From contig JALQPE010003018.1 in NCBI GenBank assembly GCA_030407315.1, positions 1-30,724 on the forward strand: a DNA stretch of 30,724 bases, read 5' to 3'. Made by a program: the position numbers and the translations under genes. The notes under the pieces are model-generated. The model was not told the DNA's origin and did no database searches. It worked only from the letters and a program-made list of their open reading frames with translations. This DNA comes from Asparagopsis taxiformis (lineage: Eukaryota; Rhodophyta; Florideophyceae; Bonnemaisoniales; Bonnemaisoniaceae). Each line of letters opens with the position of its first letter. Position 1 is the first letter of the stretch. Below, in pieces: positions 1-10,000 of this stretch.

Positions 1-1030
1 CACCACCCTCCGGCGAGGGTCCTGGCGAGGAGAACGCGGCGAGCCATCACGACGAGGCACGCCCGTGCGGGCCGCCGCCACAGCACGACGCGAACAGAGC
101 GGCGCTGCCATCGCGGCTACCCCATCGAAGGGGCCGCGGCATCCGGAATGATGGGTGACGATTCCCCGAGTCGGACGCCGTTTGCGTCATCATCACGTGG
201 GCGACGGCCCTAGCAGCCTCGGCAGGCGTCACGGAAGCCACTAGGCGAGACGGAGCCATCGGGCGAGACGAAGAGGCGACGGCCTGCGAAGCAACGGCTT
301 CGCCCGCCCTCACGGATGGGGCGGGCGCGACGGACGCTTCCGTCGCTGGCGGCGCACCGGCCCCGACGAGGGAGGGAGCGCCCTGCGAGGGGTTCTCGCT
401 CCACCTCCAGCAGAGCCGGCGGGCCGCGGGGTGTTAGCATCGGTACTACGAGTCGTAACCATCGTGGTTACGCTGTACACGATAATTACGACGAGTGCAA
501 CGAGCACGACGACGAGAGCCACGCGGGCTAGACGAAACAAGAGAACGAAGGGAACGGAGGTAGGTAGTACCCAGCGGGGAAGAGGATAAGGGGGACGAAA
601 GGCAACGGCCTGGATGACGATGGTGAGAGGAAGGGTGAGCGACGATCGCTATCACGTTAAGCCGCCGCTTAAATATCCTTCGGACGACCGTTGTCGACAT
701 GCCGCTGGCAGATTCACGAAAGGCCGCGGCCTGCGCTCGTATCGCGCTGAATTGAAGAGCACACCCGCGTGGTGTAATTGGACACTGCATCCGTTGCAGA
801 AAACGCCTACGCGAGCATTGACGTACGACGCCAACGGGCGGGCCGCGATGATTACGAAAGAGCCGGAGCGCACGCGCGCGCTCCGGCGCCGTTGGCGATT
901 CGATCAGCCAACCGGCCCTGTACGTTTCAACGAGATTTTTAGGGACAACTGCCACGTCCGCAGTTGTACCCGAAAGGCGCCACGGCCCCGGTGTCTCCGG
1001 CGCGTCTGACGGTCCTCGCGTGGCCGGGAC
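1..1030. other. GC-rich region without a supportable gene
   Basis: Open frames occur on both strands, but they overlap one another, start at non-ATG codons, are rich in Arg/Pro/Ala as expected from GC-rich DNA, and match no family I recognise. One minus-strand frame near 440-540 contains a short hydrophobic run, but it opens with TTG and continues into low-complexity Arg/Pro sequence. I see no RNA gene or repeat. The stretch could be the distal part of the retroelement at 2445-9059 or older decayed DNA. Confidence 0.4.
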
Positions 1031-2444
1031 GTCCACGTGTGGGGGTGGGGCTGTGTAGTATACGTGGCAATTCCGAAATTGCAAATATTTACGTTTTCCG
1101 CGGAATTCGAATTTCGGCGGATACGACCGGCGACAGCATGCACTAACATTGCTGGCGCATGCGCGCGCGCAACCTGCACACGTGTGCAACGAACGATTTG
1201 CAACGGCCAACGGACCAACGGGTCCCTACGTGCGACCCACAGGTCCTTTCCATTCGGGACGTTACGAGCAGTGTTTTACACTGTAAAGCGATGCCATCGT
1301 GGCCATATAGGTATTGGGCATCGTGCCGGAGGGAAAGGGGACAAGACACGATCGAGCAACGGCTCTAGTCTACGACTGACTTCTACGTTTACGTTTCGTT
1401 TTGCCTAACGAGGCTTCGTCTCCGTCGAGCTGCGTACTCCCTCACAATCGCCGCACGTAAGCTGATTGCGTGTAGTGCCTACGGGCTTGGTCGAGAGCGC
1501 CTCCGGTGACGTGCCACCTCGTTTATTGAACGTAATCCTCGCGTGGATTGTTGCGTCGTGACGCTCGTGTCTACTCGCTAACCCTCTACTCTACCTTTTC
1601 TACCTACCAATACAGTCAAAACACCAGCGGGTGTACTGCTCGGTTTCGTTCGTAAGGACAGGTGTCCACTGGCTCGTACCAGCTACTTCTAGAACTAACG
1701 TGGTTCCACATCCGGTCGTCGTCGGGATCGTTCTCCCGCTGAGCGCGACGATGGTCGAATGTCCGCCCCCGGCGCGCTTCTCCAGTTAACACGACCCCGC
1801 CGTTGCTTCAGCGCATCGAAGCCCGGGATCCCGTGAGGGAGTGTCTCCGGATATGTCCGATGGGTGGTCACTAATTCTCCGACGGTATCGGTTCCTTCAG
1901 TCCCTGCTGGGCCTCATCATCGCCACCGGCTCGTTTAACCACTTCCCGTCGGGATGCTGGACGCATTCGTCCCTCGCGACACTCGTCGTTCTACGGCTCA
2001 ACATCCGACCAACCGGTCATTGAGGCCAACCTCTTCCTACCCTTCGCATCAGCGCCCCCGTCCCTCCGACAACTTCCGACGTTAGACGTCTTACTTCCGT
2101 AACCGGGTTTACCTTCTTATACGCATTTGCGTTTCACTCTCATGTTAGATCGTTCATCATGCGCCGTGTGCGGCTTTGTCATGTCTCCCATTAAATTTTG
2201 GAATGTTTTTGTTGTTTTATGGAATTTTTCGTCCGCCGATTGGCTTCATATTTCTACCGCTCGCGGTTTTTTGTTATTTGGCCAACCCGACGGGTGCTGT
2301 TCGTGGGGTCTTACCGGCTCAACTTGTGGTCATTAGCGGTGACGCCGCGATCACTAGCCGTTCCTACTGACGCTCTTGCGTACAACAGCTTCGCTGTGGG
2401 CAGCTCTGCCGTTCTACTTACCACGCCTTTTGGCCGTTCGTCGT
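1031..2444. other. Non-coding flank on the 3' side of the gypsy element
   Basis: For the minus-strand retroelement this is where the 3' UTR, polypurine tract and 3' LTR should lie. I compared distinctive words from this stretch with 9060-11000, where the 5' LTR should be, and found no convincing long match, so no LTR is called. The open frames here are short and unrecognised; several only mirror the chromodomain region on the other strand. Confidence 0.4.
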
Positions 2445-2768
2445 TTAGACGTTTTTTCTTACCCGCTTGGCGGTCAACTTTCCGGAAGTACGAGATTTTG
2501 CTCGTCCTGGCACGTTGTGCCGTTGCGTCCACGTAGGGTCACGATACCCGTACCACTTCACGAGGAACCATTCCTCCTGATCGTCGTCGACGACATAATC
2601 GATCAAGTCGTCTATGGCGAATTCCTGTTCCTCAGGTGGTCCCAGGTTCAGGGAGAAAGTTCCCGGTTCGGGTATAACCTCTTGGCTCGACGAGCGTCGT
2701 CTGCTTCCGGTGTTGGCCGTATCACCCGCAGGGTTTATCGGCTCAGCCAAAGTGGCTTCTTGGGACAT
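2445..2768 (-). pseudogene. Chromodomain at the C-terminus of the gypsy polyprotein
   Basis: The 107-residue frame contains a chromodomain: an acidic lead-in with 'DLIDYVVDDDQEEWFLVKW', then 'YGYRDPTWTQ'. The aromatic residues and the VKWYGY...TW pattern are the hallmark of chromodomains that bind methylated histone tails. It lies directly after the integrase C-terminal region, as in chromoviruses, and ends in a basic tail (KRVRKNV). It is in a different frame from the preceding segment (2788-3393), with a frame change near 2770-2790. The family role is to tether the integration complex to chromatin; that this one ever worked is inference. Confidence 0.8.
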
Positions 2769-2787
2769 TTCCAGCCGTGTGGTCGGC

Positions 2788-3393
2788 TTATTCTTGTTTG
2801 TCGACGAGAGCGACTATTCTTCTTCGGACTTGTTCCGGTTGGTGCCTTATGGGTTGATCGGCGTAGCCGGGAGAACGTCTTGTTGGCGTCTTGGGAGCAG
2901 GTTCCTGCATTGTGTCAAGAGTTTCATCCTCGGCGAGGTCAATTTGAGTGGGCATTGGCTGTGAAGCAGCATTGTTATTACGACGTATGTCAGCCTGGGC
3001 CCCCTCCTCAAAGACGGTTCGTCTCGGACCGATACTCGGTGTGTTAGTTACGGAATTACCTTCAACCGCGGGGCGGGATGACAAAGGCTTGGTTACAGGG
3101 TGACCTGGGGGTTGTCCGGTGTGAAGAGGTACGCGCTGCGGACCTGATGTCTCGCGACGTAGTCGTTCTTCCGCCATAGTCGGCACCGTGTTGGCGGCTT
3201 GATCGTCGGTTCTTGCCGCAGGTACGGGTGCTCCGTTAGAAGTTAACCGTGAGTGCGGTATTTCCTGTTCAGGTTGTGGCGCATACGTCACGCGGTCGTG
3301 GCTAACTTGTTCGACAAGTCCATCACGTTCAATATGGACGGTACGCCTACCGGCTTTAACAACCTTAAAAGGTCCTTGCGCCAGTGGCGTCAA
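2788..3393 (-). pseudogene. Integrase C-terminal GPF module and linker
   Basis: The frame begins with 'TPLAQGPFKVVKAGRRTVHI', the GPY/F module found at the C-terminus of gypsy integrases just after the catalytic core, where it aids DNA binding and multimerisation. About 150 hydrophilic Pro/Arg/Gln-rich residues with no recognisable domain follow and lead toward the chromodomain. The frame differs from the upstream integrase segment, so a frameshift lies near 3365-3420. The start given is the first residue of the open frame, not a real initiation codon. Confidence 0.7.
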
Positions 3394-3832
3394 CTTGTTT
3401 CGTTCCCGTACTTCGGGGTGTCAAGGTAGACGTAATCACCCTCCTGAAGGAGTCGTTTGGTCTTCCGGATCCTTCGGTCAAAGTCCGTTTATAACGCGCT
3501 TGCGTGGCTTGTAGCCGTTGACCGGACTTCTCAATCGCGTGAGCAATCCGTTGCAGGAAATCCTGTTTCAAGAAAGCGTCCGGTTTTTTGCCGTGATCTC
3601 GTCGAGTGATGAAGGGAGTAGGTGGTGGGGGTCGACTTAGGATAAGGTCAAAGGGTGTCGTCCCTGTCGTGCGATGCACGTGCGTATTATACGCGTAAGT
3701 CAACGCTGGTGCGTATACATCCCAGTCATTCTGGTTCTCATTTACGTAGTTGCGTAACATGTTCAACAACGTACGGTTATACCGTTCTACCTGACCGTCG
3801 TGGTCTGAGGGGGGTAGTTGTTTGTTGAACAA
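3365..3832 (-). pseudogene. Integrase core, distal part with the catalytic Glu
   Basis: This frame continues the integrase fold with 'DHDGQVERYNRTLLNMLRNY', which carries the third acidic residue (E of GQVER) of the D-D-35-E triad. A helical segment with 'DWDVYAPALTYAYNTHVHRT' and 'TTPFDLILSRPP' follows; these blocks are typical of Ty3/gypsy integrases. It overlaps the upstream integrase frame by about 45 bases but is in a different frame, so the chain is broken between the second Asp and the Glu. The C-terminal third loses similarity after about residue 105, near another frame change. Confidence 0.8.
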
Positions 3833-4653
3833 GTTCTTTGTTCCAAGTTGCAGGCAAACAGCCTGAAAAAGTTTGAAGCAAACTGAGGTCCATTATCGGA
3901 AAGCAACGTCCTAGGGGGACCGTACTTGAAAACCCAGTGGGTGCAAAAGGCAACAGCCACATGGTAAGCAGTGATACTGCGTAATGGTACAACCTGAGTA
4001 AGCTTCGTGAAGCGACAGGTAATTACTAAAAGGTGAAGGTTACCCTTCTTTGTTTTAGGCAACGGGCCTAATAAGTCTATAGAGACTTCTTCCAGCGGTG
4101 CTGAAGCTGGGAATAGTTTCAATGTGTTTGCGTGTCTACGCAACTTGAGGCGGTTCTTGGCGCAAGCCTGACAACGTTCAACCGTAGCGGTTATATCCGC
4201 GGCCATGGCAGGCCAATAATACGAGAGACGCATAGTCTCATACATACGGTTTTGTCCGGGGTGACCCGCGAGTACGTCGTGATGACACATCTTCAACAAG
4301 CGGGGCCTGAGTGTTCTTGGTACCACCACTTGGTGGGAATTGTCAAGGGTGGATTTACGTCGCAAGACACCTTTGTCATCTTCGAAGAAGACAGTGTCAG
4401 ACTTCTGACTTGTCAATACTTGTTGACAAAAGCCATCAGAGCGTTGCTCCTCAATCCACTCGTTGAGTGTTATCGGTTCGGAACCCTCTGTCTGAGGGTG
4501 TGTCGTTAGGACAGCTGGGTTTATTCCCGTTAGGGATTTGTCAGTGTAATTCCGCGCGATGAGCACATCAAAGAACCAAGGGTTCATCTCTTCTGTAACA
4601 GGTACTTCCTGGGTAAGATCATACGCGAAGAGTGTGGGAATTTCGTCATCCAC
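3787..4653 (-). pseudogene. Integrase zinc finger and catalytic core, proximal part
   Basis: The segment starts with the RNase H-integrase linker, then the HHCC finger: 'HHDVLAGHPGQNRMYETMRL' followed by 'CQACAKNRL'. Next come two of the three catalytic acids, Asp in 'VSIDLLGPLP' and Asp in 'LLSDNGPQFASNFF'. Integrase joins the cDNA copy of the element to chromosomal DNA. The frame is lost just after the second Asp and resumes in the 3365-3832 segment, so this is a broken gene. The first codons overlap the RNase H frame at 4584-4653 out of phase, marking another frameshift. Confidence 0.85.
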
Positions 4654-5621
4654 CGGATGGGGTCTAACCCTTCTGTTTCAACACGCGATAACGCGTCTGG
4701 TACTTGGTGAACCCTACCGGGGCGATAGACTATGGTGTAGTCAAACTCTGAAAGGCGGAGTCGCCAACGGCAAAGGCGCCCGGATGGGTCGGTGATGTTC
4801 ATCAACCAACGCAACGCGTTATGATCGGATCGTACCACAAACTTTGTTTGCTCAAGGTATGGTCTGAGGGTAGTGACTGCCCATACTACAGCGAGACACT
4901 CGCGCTCTGTCGGAGAATATCCCCGTTCGGGTTTGGTTAAGGTCCGCGACCAGTATCCTACAGGACGATAGTCGTCGTCATCCTGCTGTTGCAACAGCGC
5001 ACACCCTATCTGATACGCAGAAGCGTCCGTGTCTACGATGTAGGGTTTACCCACTCTTGGCAGAGCCAATATTGGTGGTTGCACCAAGGATTCCTTGAGT
5101 TGTTCAAACGCGTGGCGTTGTTCCTCTGTTGGAGGCATTGAACCGAAGCTCGGTAGGTTTTCCTTAGTCAACATCGCGTTGAGGGGGTGGGAGATATCCG
5201 CGTACCCCTTCACGAAACGGCGGAAGACCCCGCAGCTCCCGAGGAAAGAACGCATTTGCGTAGGTGTGGTCGGAAAAGTTGCTTTCGCAATAGCGTCCGT
5301 TGCCGTTTGGGCGACCGCCAGCTTACCTGGCATAACCACATGTCCAAGGTAATCTACCTTCGCTTCGAAGAAGTGGCACTTGGCCAGTTTTAGGGTTACC
5401 CCTGCCTTCCTCAACAGTGTGAGTACCTGATCCACCTGATGAAGGTGTTCTTCCTCACTCCGTGAGAAGACGATGACGTCGTCAAGATAGATGAGACAAG
5501 TTTGCCAGCGTACGCTGCTTAAGATATATCGATAGCACGTTGGAACGTGGCGGGCGCATTCTTCAGCCCGAAGGGCAATCGTTTAAATCGATATGTTCCA
5601 AGGTGCGACGTAAAGGCCGTC
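4584..5621 (-). pseudogene. Reverse transcriptase palm/thumb and RNase H
   Basis: Reverse transcriptase blocks are recognisable in two frames. From about 5635 to 5519 one frame reads 'KTAFTSHLGTYRFKRLPFGL' and 'NAPATFQRAID', then stops at 5519-5521. A second frame, entered at about 5525, carries the catalytic 'CLIYLDDVIVFS' and continues with the thumb ('LGHVVMPGKL'). RNase H follows with 'YIVDTDASAYQIGCALLQQQ', 'RGYSPTERECLAVVWAV' and 'VRSDHNALRWLM', which keep the acidic metal ligands. Both enzymes are needed to make element DNA from RNA. Two frameshifts, near 5635 and 5522, separate this from the upstream protease/RT frame. Confidence 0.88.
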
Positions 5622-7091
5622 TTATCCCGATCCTCGGAGGGCAACGGGAATCTGCCAATAGCCCGAGTTACAGTCGAGCGTGGTGAACACGCGTGCATCT
5701 CCTAAGGAGTCTATACAATCGTCCATACGAGGCAACGGATAAGCGTCCGATATTGTGATATCGTCGAGACGGCGGTAGTCAACGCAAAAGCGTAGCTTAC
5801 CATCCTTCTTGGGTACCAAGACAACTGGGCTAGCCCACTCAGAATTCGAGGGTTCGATGACCCCTTTCTCTAGCATGGAGATGATCTCCTTACTTGCTAG
5901 CTCCCTTCTCAAGGGTCCCATCCGGTATGGTTGCTGTCGACGAGGTCGACTTCCTTCGATTACATCGATCCGATGCTCGGTTGCTTTAATGTCTCCAAGA
6001 GACCCGTCCCACATGGACTCATGCTGCGATAGCATCGCTATAATTTTCTCCTTCAACTGCGGTTGCTGAAGGTGTTCCAAGGATACATCCTCCCGCCATT
6101 GCGGATTCTCTTTCTCCTTGGTTCCCGTCGCCGGGTTGGTCAGACTGATGATACGGTCTGTACCGGAAGAGGATAACTCACTGGGGAGCTTTCGATCGGC
6201 TGTGCCGGGTGCTCGACGAGCAATACCAACAACCGTCCCCTTCGGGAGGTATCTCTCTGCTGACCCAAAATTCGTTAGAATAACAGTGAAGACTGTTCGA
6301 GGAATGATTTCGGCAATGCCGTTCGGCATTGAGATTTGCTGTCGGTGGAAAAGTTTTCCCTTCGCCTCGAGGAGGCTTAGTCCGCCCCCAGCACAGACAA
6401 CCGATGCGGTTACTTGACTCATGGGGGGAAGGGTGATTTCTCTTGCTAGCCGCATCCTGTTGGAATGGTGGTCCAAGTCAGTACCCTGCGAAGGGCTTGA
6501 ATCATGTATATAGCAAGAAGAAGAAGAGTTGTTCATTTTACTCACATTCTGCATAAGCAGTATGGCTATCGAGCCACCATCATGCACATCAATGCGCTGA
6601 GCGCGGCATCGAATTGCCTCTACATGCGAGTTCATGATACCTGTTCCCAGGATAACTGGTACTGCCAGCTTAGGGGCTACAAAGAATTCTGCGTCCAGAA
6701 GCTTTCGGCCTAGCTGTATTAGCAGCTTGATTCTTCCCGTTATCCTGAGAGGATTACCATTGGCGTCTGCCAGTTGAGGGATATTCCCGGTCTGCGCGGC
6801 ATAGGCCTTCCATCCCTTCGGTAAGGTTGATTCTTGGACGACCGAAGGACCGGAACCGGTGTCCATAACCATACGCATGGGCGTTAGAAGTGTCTCGGAA
6901 ATTCCGATCGAACCTAAAACCACGTAGTGGGCTGCCTTCAAGAGACATGCAGCCTTTGGCTGAGAGGGGAGGGGATAAGGGATATCCCCGGTTGGTGTCT
7001 GGGTAGGACGGTTCAACCGTTTTGGTTTCTTCGTTCCACCCTGTGGAGGTGTAGATGGTGCGATATCCACCCCACAGCGAAGCTGTTCCAC
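5622..7091 (-). pseudogene. Aspartic protease and reverse transcriptase fingers/palm
   Basis: The 489-residue frame holds a retropepsin-like protease with active site 'MVMDTGSGPSVV' at residues 75-86 (DTGS at 77-80) and a later 'VILGTGIMN', which resembles the second conserved hydrophobic-Gly block. After a spacer of about 200 residues, reverse transcriptase begins: 'MLEKGVIEPSNSEWASPVVL', 'VPKKDGKLRFCVDYRRLD', 'AYPLPRMDD' and 'FTTLDCNSGYWQIPV', which holds the first catalytic Asp (LDCNSGYW). The frame then runs off at a frameshift near 5635. It probably continued from the gag/zinc-knuckle frame upstream; the gap at 7092-7125 is a further frame change. Confidence 0.88.
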
Positions 7092-7125
7092 CCCTGGCGG
7101 GAGCGCGACACCTCACTCCCCCCGG

Positions 7126-7770
7126 TTAGTTTTCCGACGAAGTGTCGGATGTTTCATCTGAAGATGCTAGAGCATCAACTGCGGTTTCTTCCGAACGAGA
7201 AGGACCAATACTCCGTTGCAATCCGGAAGCCAGATTTGTTTGTTCAACGACGTTGTCGTCCTCGGCAAACGCGACCATTCGCGGAAACGGTTTCTGCCGT
7301 TGGAGAACTGTTTTAGCAGGGACCTGCTTCTTCTTGAACTTGTCGAATTGCCGTTGCTGGCGGCGCATGACTTGTTCCGGCTCTTGCTGGTATGCATAGT
7401 TCGCGAAAGCGAAATACATTCCCACGGAACGGGAGAGGTACGGGCATGTGTACAGCACGTGACCGGGTTGCCGGCATCCGGAGCAGCGCCAATTGACCGC
7501 TCCCTTCGGGATCATGGATTCGGCAAGACTCACATGTTCCTCTGTGAGGGGCGGTACCTCCATCGGCGGTGTCTCCGCGTTCGGTCCCACGGTCAGTGGT
7601 TGTAACGTCTGCGACGTAGACATTTCTCTCCTCATTCCGAGGTCTTCATTAGCCATGGTAGCTAATAACGCTTTGCGTTTCCTTTCGGCAAGCTCCCTAC
7701 TAGGGTACATCTTGGGATTAGCCGTGTCGGCTGTGGTGGCTCTTAAGGAATCTCCGAGTCCTTTAGCCAA
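7126..7770 (-). pseudogene. Gag C-terminal part with CCHC zinc knuckle
   Basis: The frame contains one retroviral-type zinc knuckle, 'CSGCRQPGHVLYTCP' (C-x2-C-x4-H-x4-C), the nucleocapsid signature that binds element RNA. A basic Gln/Lys-rich segment ('RRQQRQFDKFKKKQ') and an acidic Ser/Thr tail follow. It overlaps the end of the gag frame by 28 bases at a -1 offset, so it is most simply the continuation of gag after an indel. I do not see a classic slippery heptamer at the overlap, so I do not call programmed frameshifting. Confidence 0.8.
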
Positions 7771-9059
7771 TTGCGTACCGCAAGGAAGTCTTCGCCGTCT
7801 AAGCCAACAGTCACCTTAACGGTGTCTTTTACCCCCGGGCGTAGCCCTTTGAGGTAATAGTTTACCAAGTCTCTCTCAGAGAAAACATTAGCACACAACA
7901 GTGCGGCCTCTTGCAGTCTATCGGCGTATTCTGCCTCATCTTCGTGAGGTTCTTGTTTAATACGCGTGACCGCGTCGTAGGCGTCAGCCAAAACTGTATC
8001 CGTTGCATAACGAGAAAGTAAAGCATGGACGGCCTGTGGCCACGTTATCTGCTGGTGCAGTTGATTTAGCAACTTCCTTTTCCGAGATTCGGACGCGATG
8101 AATCGTTGCGCATCTCCTTCAAGGAAATAACGTAGCAACTTTGTTGCTATTCCTTCTGATACTCCGCAGGAGTCACAAGCATCTTGGTACTCCGCAAGGA
8201 ATCGAAGTATATCGATGGGTTGCGTTCCATCGAACGGCGTTAAAGACGCATTGAAGTTCCGGATCTTTTCCGTTATCTTGTAGAGACTTCTACTCTTTCC
8301 GTTCGGAGCTTCTGTCGATGACGACTTGTCTTGTAACCGGTAATACCGGTAGGATACTACACGATCGAACGCGGGTTCGCGGGCTCTTAAAGGAGTTAAG
8401 CCTGGTTCCAGGGGTCCTTCTTCTGTTTCGAATGGATTCGAAGGTGTATCACCAAACCCAAAGACTGGGTCACCCACGTTGGGATTTCGACTTGGTACCG
8501 GACGGGCGAGAGACTCGCTGAGTAAATCCACTCGATCCGACAAACGTCTGGTGACGTCAACGACCTTGTCGAGCTTCTCGGCTTCCACAGCTACGCTGTT
8601 CTCGGCGGTGCCGTCTTGTTGATTCCACAGCCCTTGGTGCTGATGATCGGAAGAAGAACTAGCGTTGCTTCTCCTTTGTAAGTCGGTGACCTTCTTCTCA
8701 AGCCGGATAACCCGTTGTAGAAAATCCACACGGATAGACTTCCACGTTCCCGAGAAGACTTCTACTTCTTTCTCATCTACCACTTCGTGGCAAATGGCTT
8801 TCAGCTTGGGTGCAAGCAAATCAATCGTGTGATCCACGAGAGTTGAGACGAGATCGCCGTGTCTATCATCGGGGGTGTCCTCAACAGCTTGGCTGATCTC
8901 GTCGCGCATCTCTTTCAATTTATCATTGAGAATCTTGTCTGCATGTTCATGCATAAGTCGGAAGACTCCTTCCTCAGTGACGAATTCTTCGTTTGAACCT
9001 CCCCCGATAGGGCCTGACTCGGAGTCAGAATGTTCCGGAGACTTGTCCGATGGCATCAC
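7743..9059 (-). CDS. Gag capsid-like protein of the gypsy element
   Basis: The 438-residue frame starts at an ATG (MMPSDKSPEH) and is open to its stop. Residues roughly 40-170 are charged and helical, probably coiled coil. The C-terminal half matches the retrotransposon gag capsid fold: 'LTPFDGTQPIDILRFLAEYQ', 'LLRYFLEGDAQRFI', 'EDEAEYADRLQEAALLCANV' and 'YYLKGLRPGVKD'. Gag packages the RNA and builds the particle. The zinc knuckle sits in the overlapping -1 frame downstream. The N-terminus is the first ATG after non-coding sequence, with nothing coding-like above it. This is the least damaged open frame of the element. Confidence 0.8.
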   Translation of the reverse strand: MMPSDKSPEHSDSESGPIGGGSNEEFVTEEGVFRLMHEHADKILNDKLKEMRDEISQAVEDTPDDRHGDLVSTLVDHTIDLLAPKLKAICHEVVDEKEVEVFSGTWKSIRVDFLQRVIRLEKKVTDLQRRSNASSSSDHQHQGLWNQQDGTAENSVAVEAEKLDKVVDVTRRLSDRVDLLSESLARPVPSRNPNVGDPVFGFGDTPSNPFETEEGPLEPGLTPLRAREPAFDRVVSYRYYRLQDKSSSTEAPNGKSRSLYKITEKIRNFNASLTPFDGTQPIDILRFLAEYQDACDSCGVSEGIATKLLRYFLEGDAQRFIASESRKRKLLNQLHQQITWPQAVHALLSRYATDTVLADAYDAVTRIKQEPHEDEAEYADRLQEAALLCANVFSERDLVNYYLKGLRPGVKDTVKVTVGLDGEDFLAVRNWLKDSEIP

Positions 9060-10000
9060 TTCTACTCTTGTTCAAGGAGCTCACGTCTCACGACGAGTTT
9101 ACTCTTCTGGAGTGGTTTCGGTGTGTCGCCGGTCGGCTAAGATGTCGGTAAGATTCTAGGTCGAGAGACCAATGTAGTAGGTAGAAAATCCGCAAAGCGG
9201 CAAAACCACCCTACAGGTGTCCCGAGCTTCGGTAGCGTGGTAGAGCAAGCGAATCTTGCGTCAACCGCCAATGGCGTGTATACCACGAAAGGTCTTCCGG
9301 TAATGCCGGGTGAAGGTTGGGGGTGCTCACGCACGAAGTGCGTATTGATGGAGCGAAAGACGTAACCCGTCGAGCTGTATAGCTAAAGCTAATTCGTCCT
9401 GGAAGGATGGAATAGAGCAATGCAAACACTGTTCAGTGGAGTCGTAAATTCCACGTGAGTTTACGTTACCTCTAAAAGGTTAAGCACTCTGGCTAATCCA
9501 GAGGCGTTTTATACTAGTCTAAGTTACTGTAAACAGTTAGGGTAGGTAGACAGTTAGGAATAAATATCCTTATGTGCACCAATCAGATCCCTGATTATGG
9601 CGACTGCGGAAGCCCGCGAGATCACCAACTGTTAGTGTTACAGTGTAAAGTTAGCTGAGTCAGCTTAGTTAAAATTTGCCCCTTGTGGGGTCTTTAATTG
9701 TCCCAGTGGGTCCATTCCCTTGACTTGGGCGAGATACAGCGAGGCTGTTTCTATTGGTCAGTCCCGACCCGGGGTCATCCAATAGGATGTTGACACGACC
9801 CCACCAGGGCAGACCACCGCGTGGTATGACAGAAAGGTCTGTCTCATCCACAACTGTACTCCTGAACTATGCCCCGTAAACTTTTCTACTCGTTCTATGA
9901 CACATTGTGGTCCATCTTTCCTCGATGGCGGACCTTTTTCTATCACCACTAGAGAAAATAGATACCCTCCGAGGACAGGCTGGCTTTCTATTACTACTCG
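9060..10000. other. Presumed 5' leader side of the gypsy element, no gene
   Basis: This lies upstream of gag on the minus strand, where a leader, primer-binding site and 5' LTR are expected. I did not find a sequence repeated in 1-2444 that would prove an LTR, nor a clear tRNA-complementary primer site. The short frames are unrecognised. Short perfect inverted repeats (5-6 bp arms) are common here, but their number is about what chance predicts. Confidence 0.4.

Larger units (their letters stand above)
2445..9059 (-). mobile_element. Decayed Ty3/gypsy retroelement with chromodomain (chromovirus-like)
   Basis: Read on the minus strand, the order is capsid-like gag, CCHC zinc knuckle, aspartic protease (DTGS), reverse transcriptase (YLDD), RNase H, integrase (HHCC finger, D-D-E core, GPF module) and a terminal chromodomain. 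Integrase after RNase H defines Ty3/gypsy, and the terminal chromodomain places it with chromovirus-type elements, whose chromodomain is known to guide integration into particular chromatin. The coding sequence changes frame at least six times, including two breaks inside reverse transcriptase and one inside the integrase core, so this copy is very unlikely to be autonomous. No LTR pair was found, so the true ends lie outside the stated span. Confidence 0.9.

Noticed and set aside
310..540. Small membrane protein frame with a hydrophobic run (minus strand)
   Set aside because: It opens with TTG, overlaps other equally open frames in GC-rich DNA, and continues into Arg/Pro-rich low-complexity sequence.
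446..1210. 254-codon minus-strand frame
   Set aside because: No recognisable motif; composition is Arg/Ser/Pro-rich as expected from GC-rich non-coding DNA, and there are overlapping frames on the other strand.
2376..3047. 223-codon plus-strand frame across the chromodomain region
   Set aside because: It is antisense to the gypsy polyprotein, whose frames carry real domains; this one has none.
7743..7770. Programmed -1 frameshift between gag and the zinc-knuckle frame
   Set aside because: The overlap and -1 offset fit, but no classic slippery heptamer or downstream structure is evident, and the element has many plain frameshifts elsewhere.
9160..9175. Primer-binding site candidate (GAGAGACCA followed by A and TG)
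   Set aside because: It has the right layout for a minus-strand element, but I cannot match it to a known tRNA 3' end and no LTR starting there is found on the other side.
9190..9860. Apparent high density of tiny hairpins (5-6 base arms) in and around the gypsy element
   Set aside because: Counting arms of five or more bases with loops up to about eight gives roughly the number expected by chance for this length, so it is not a signal.
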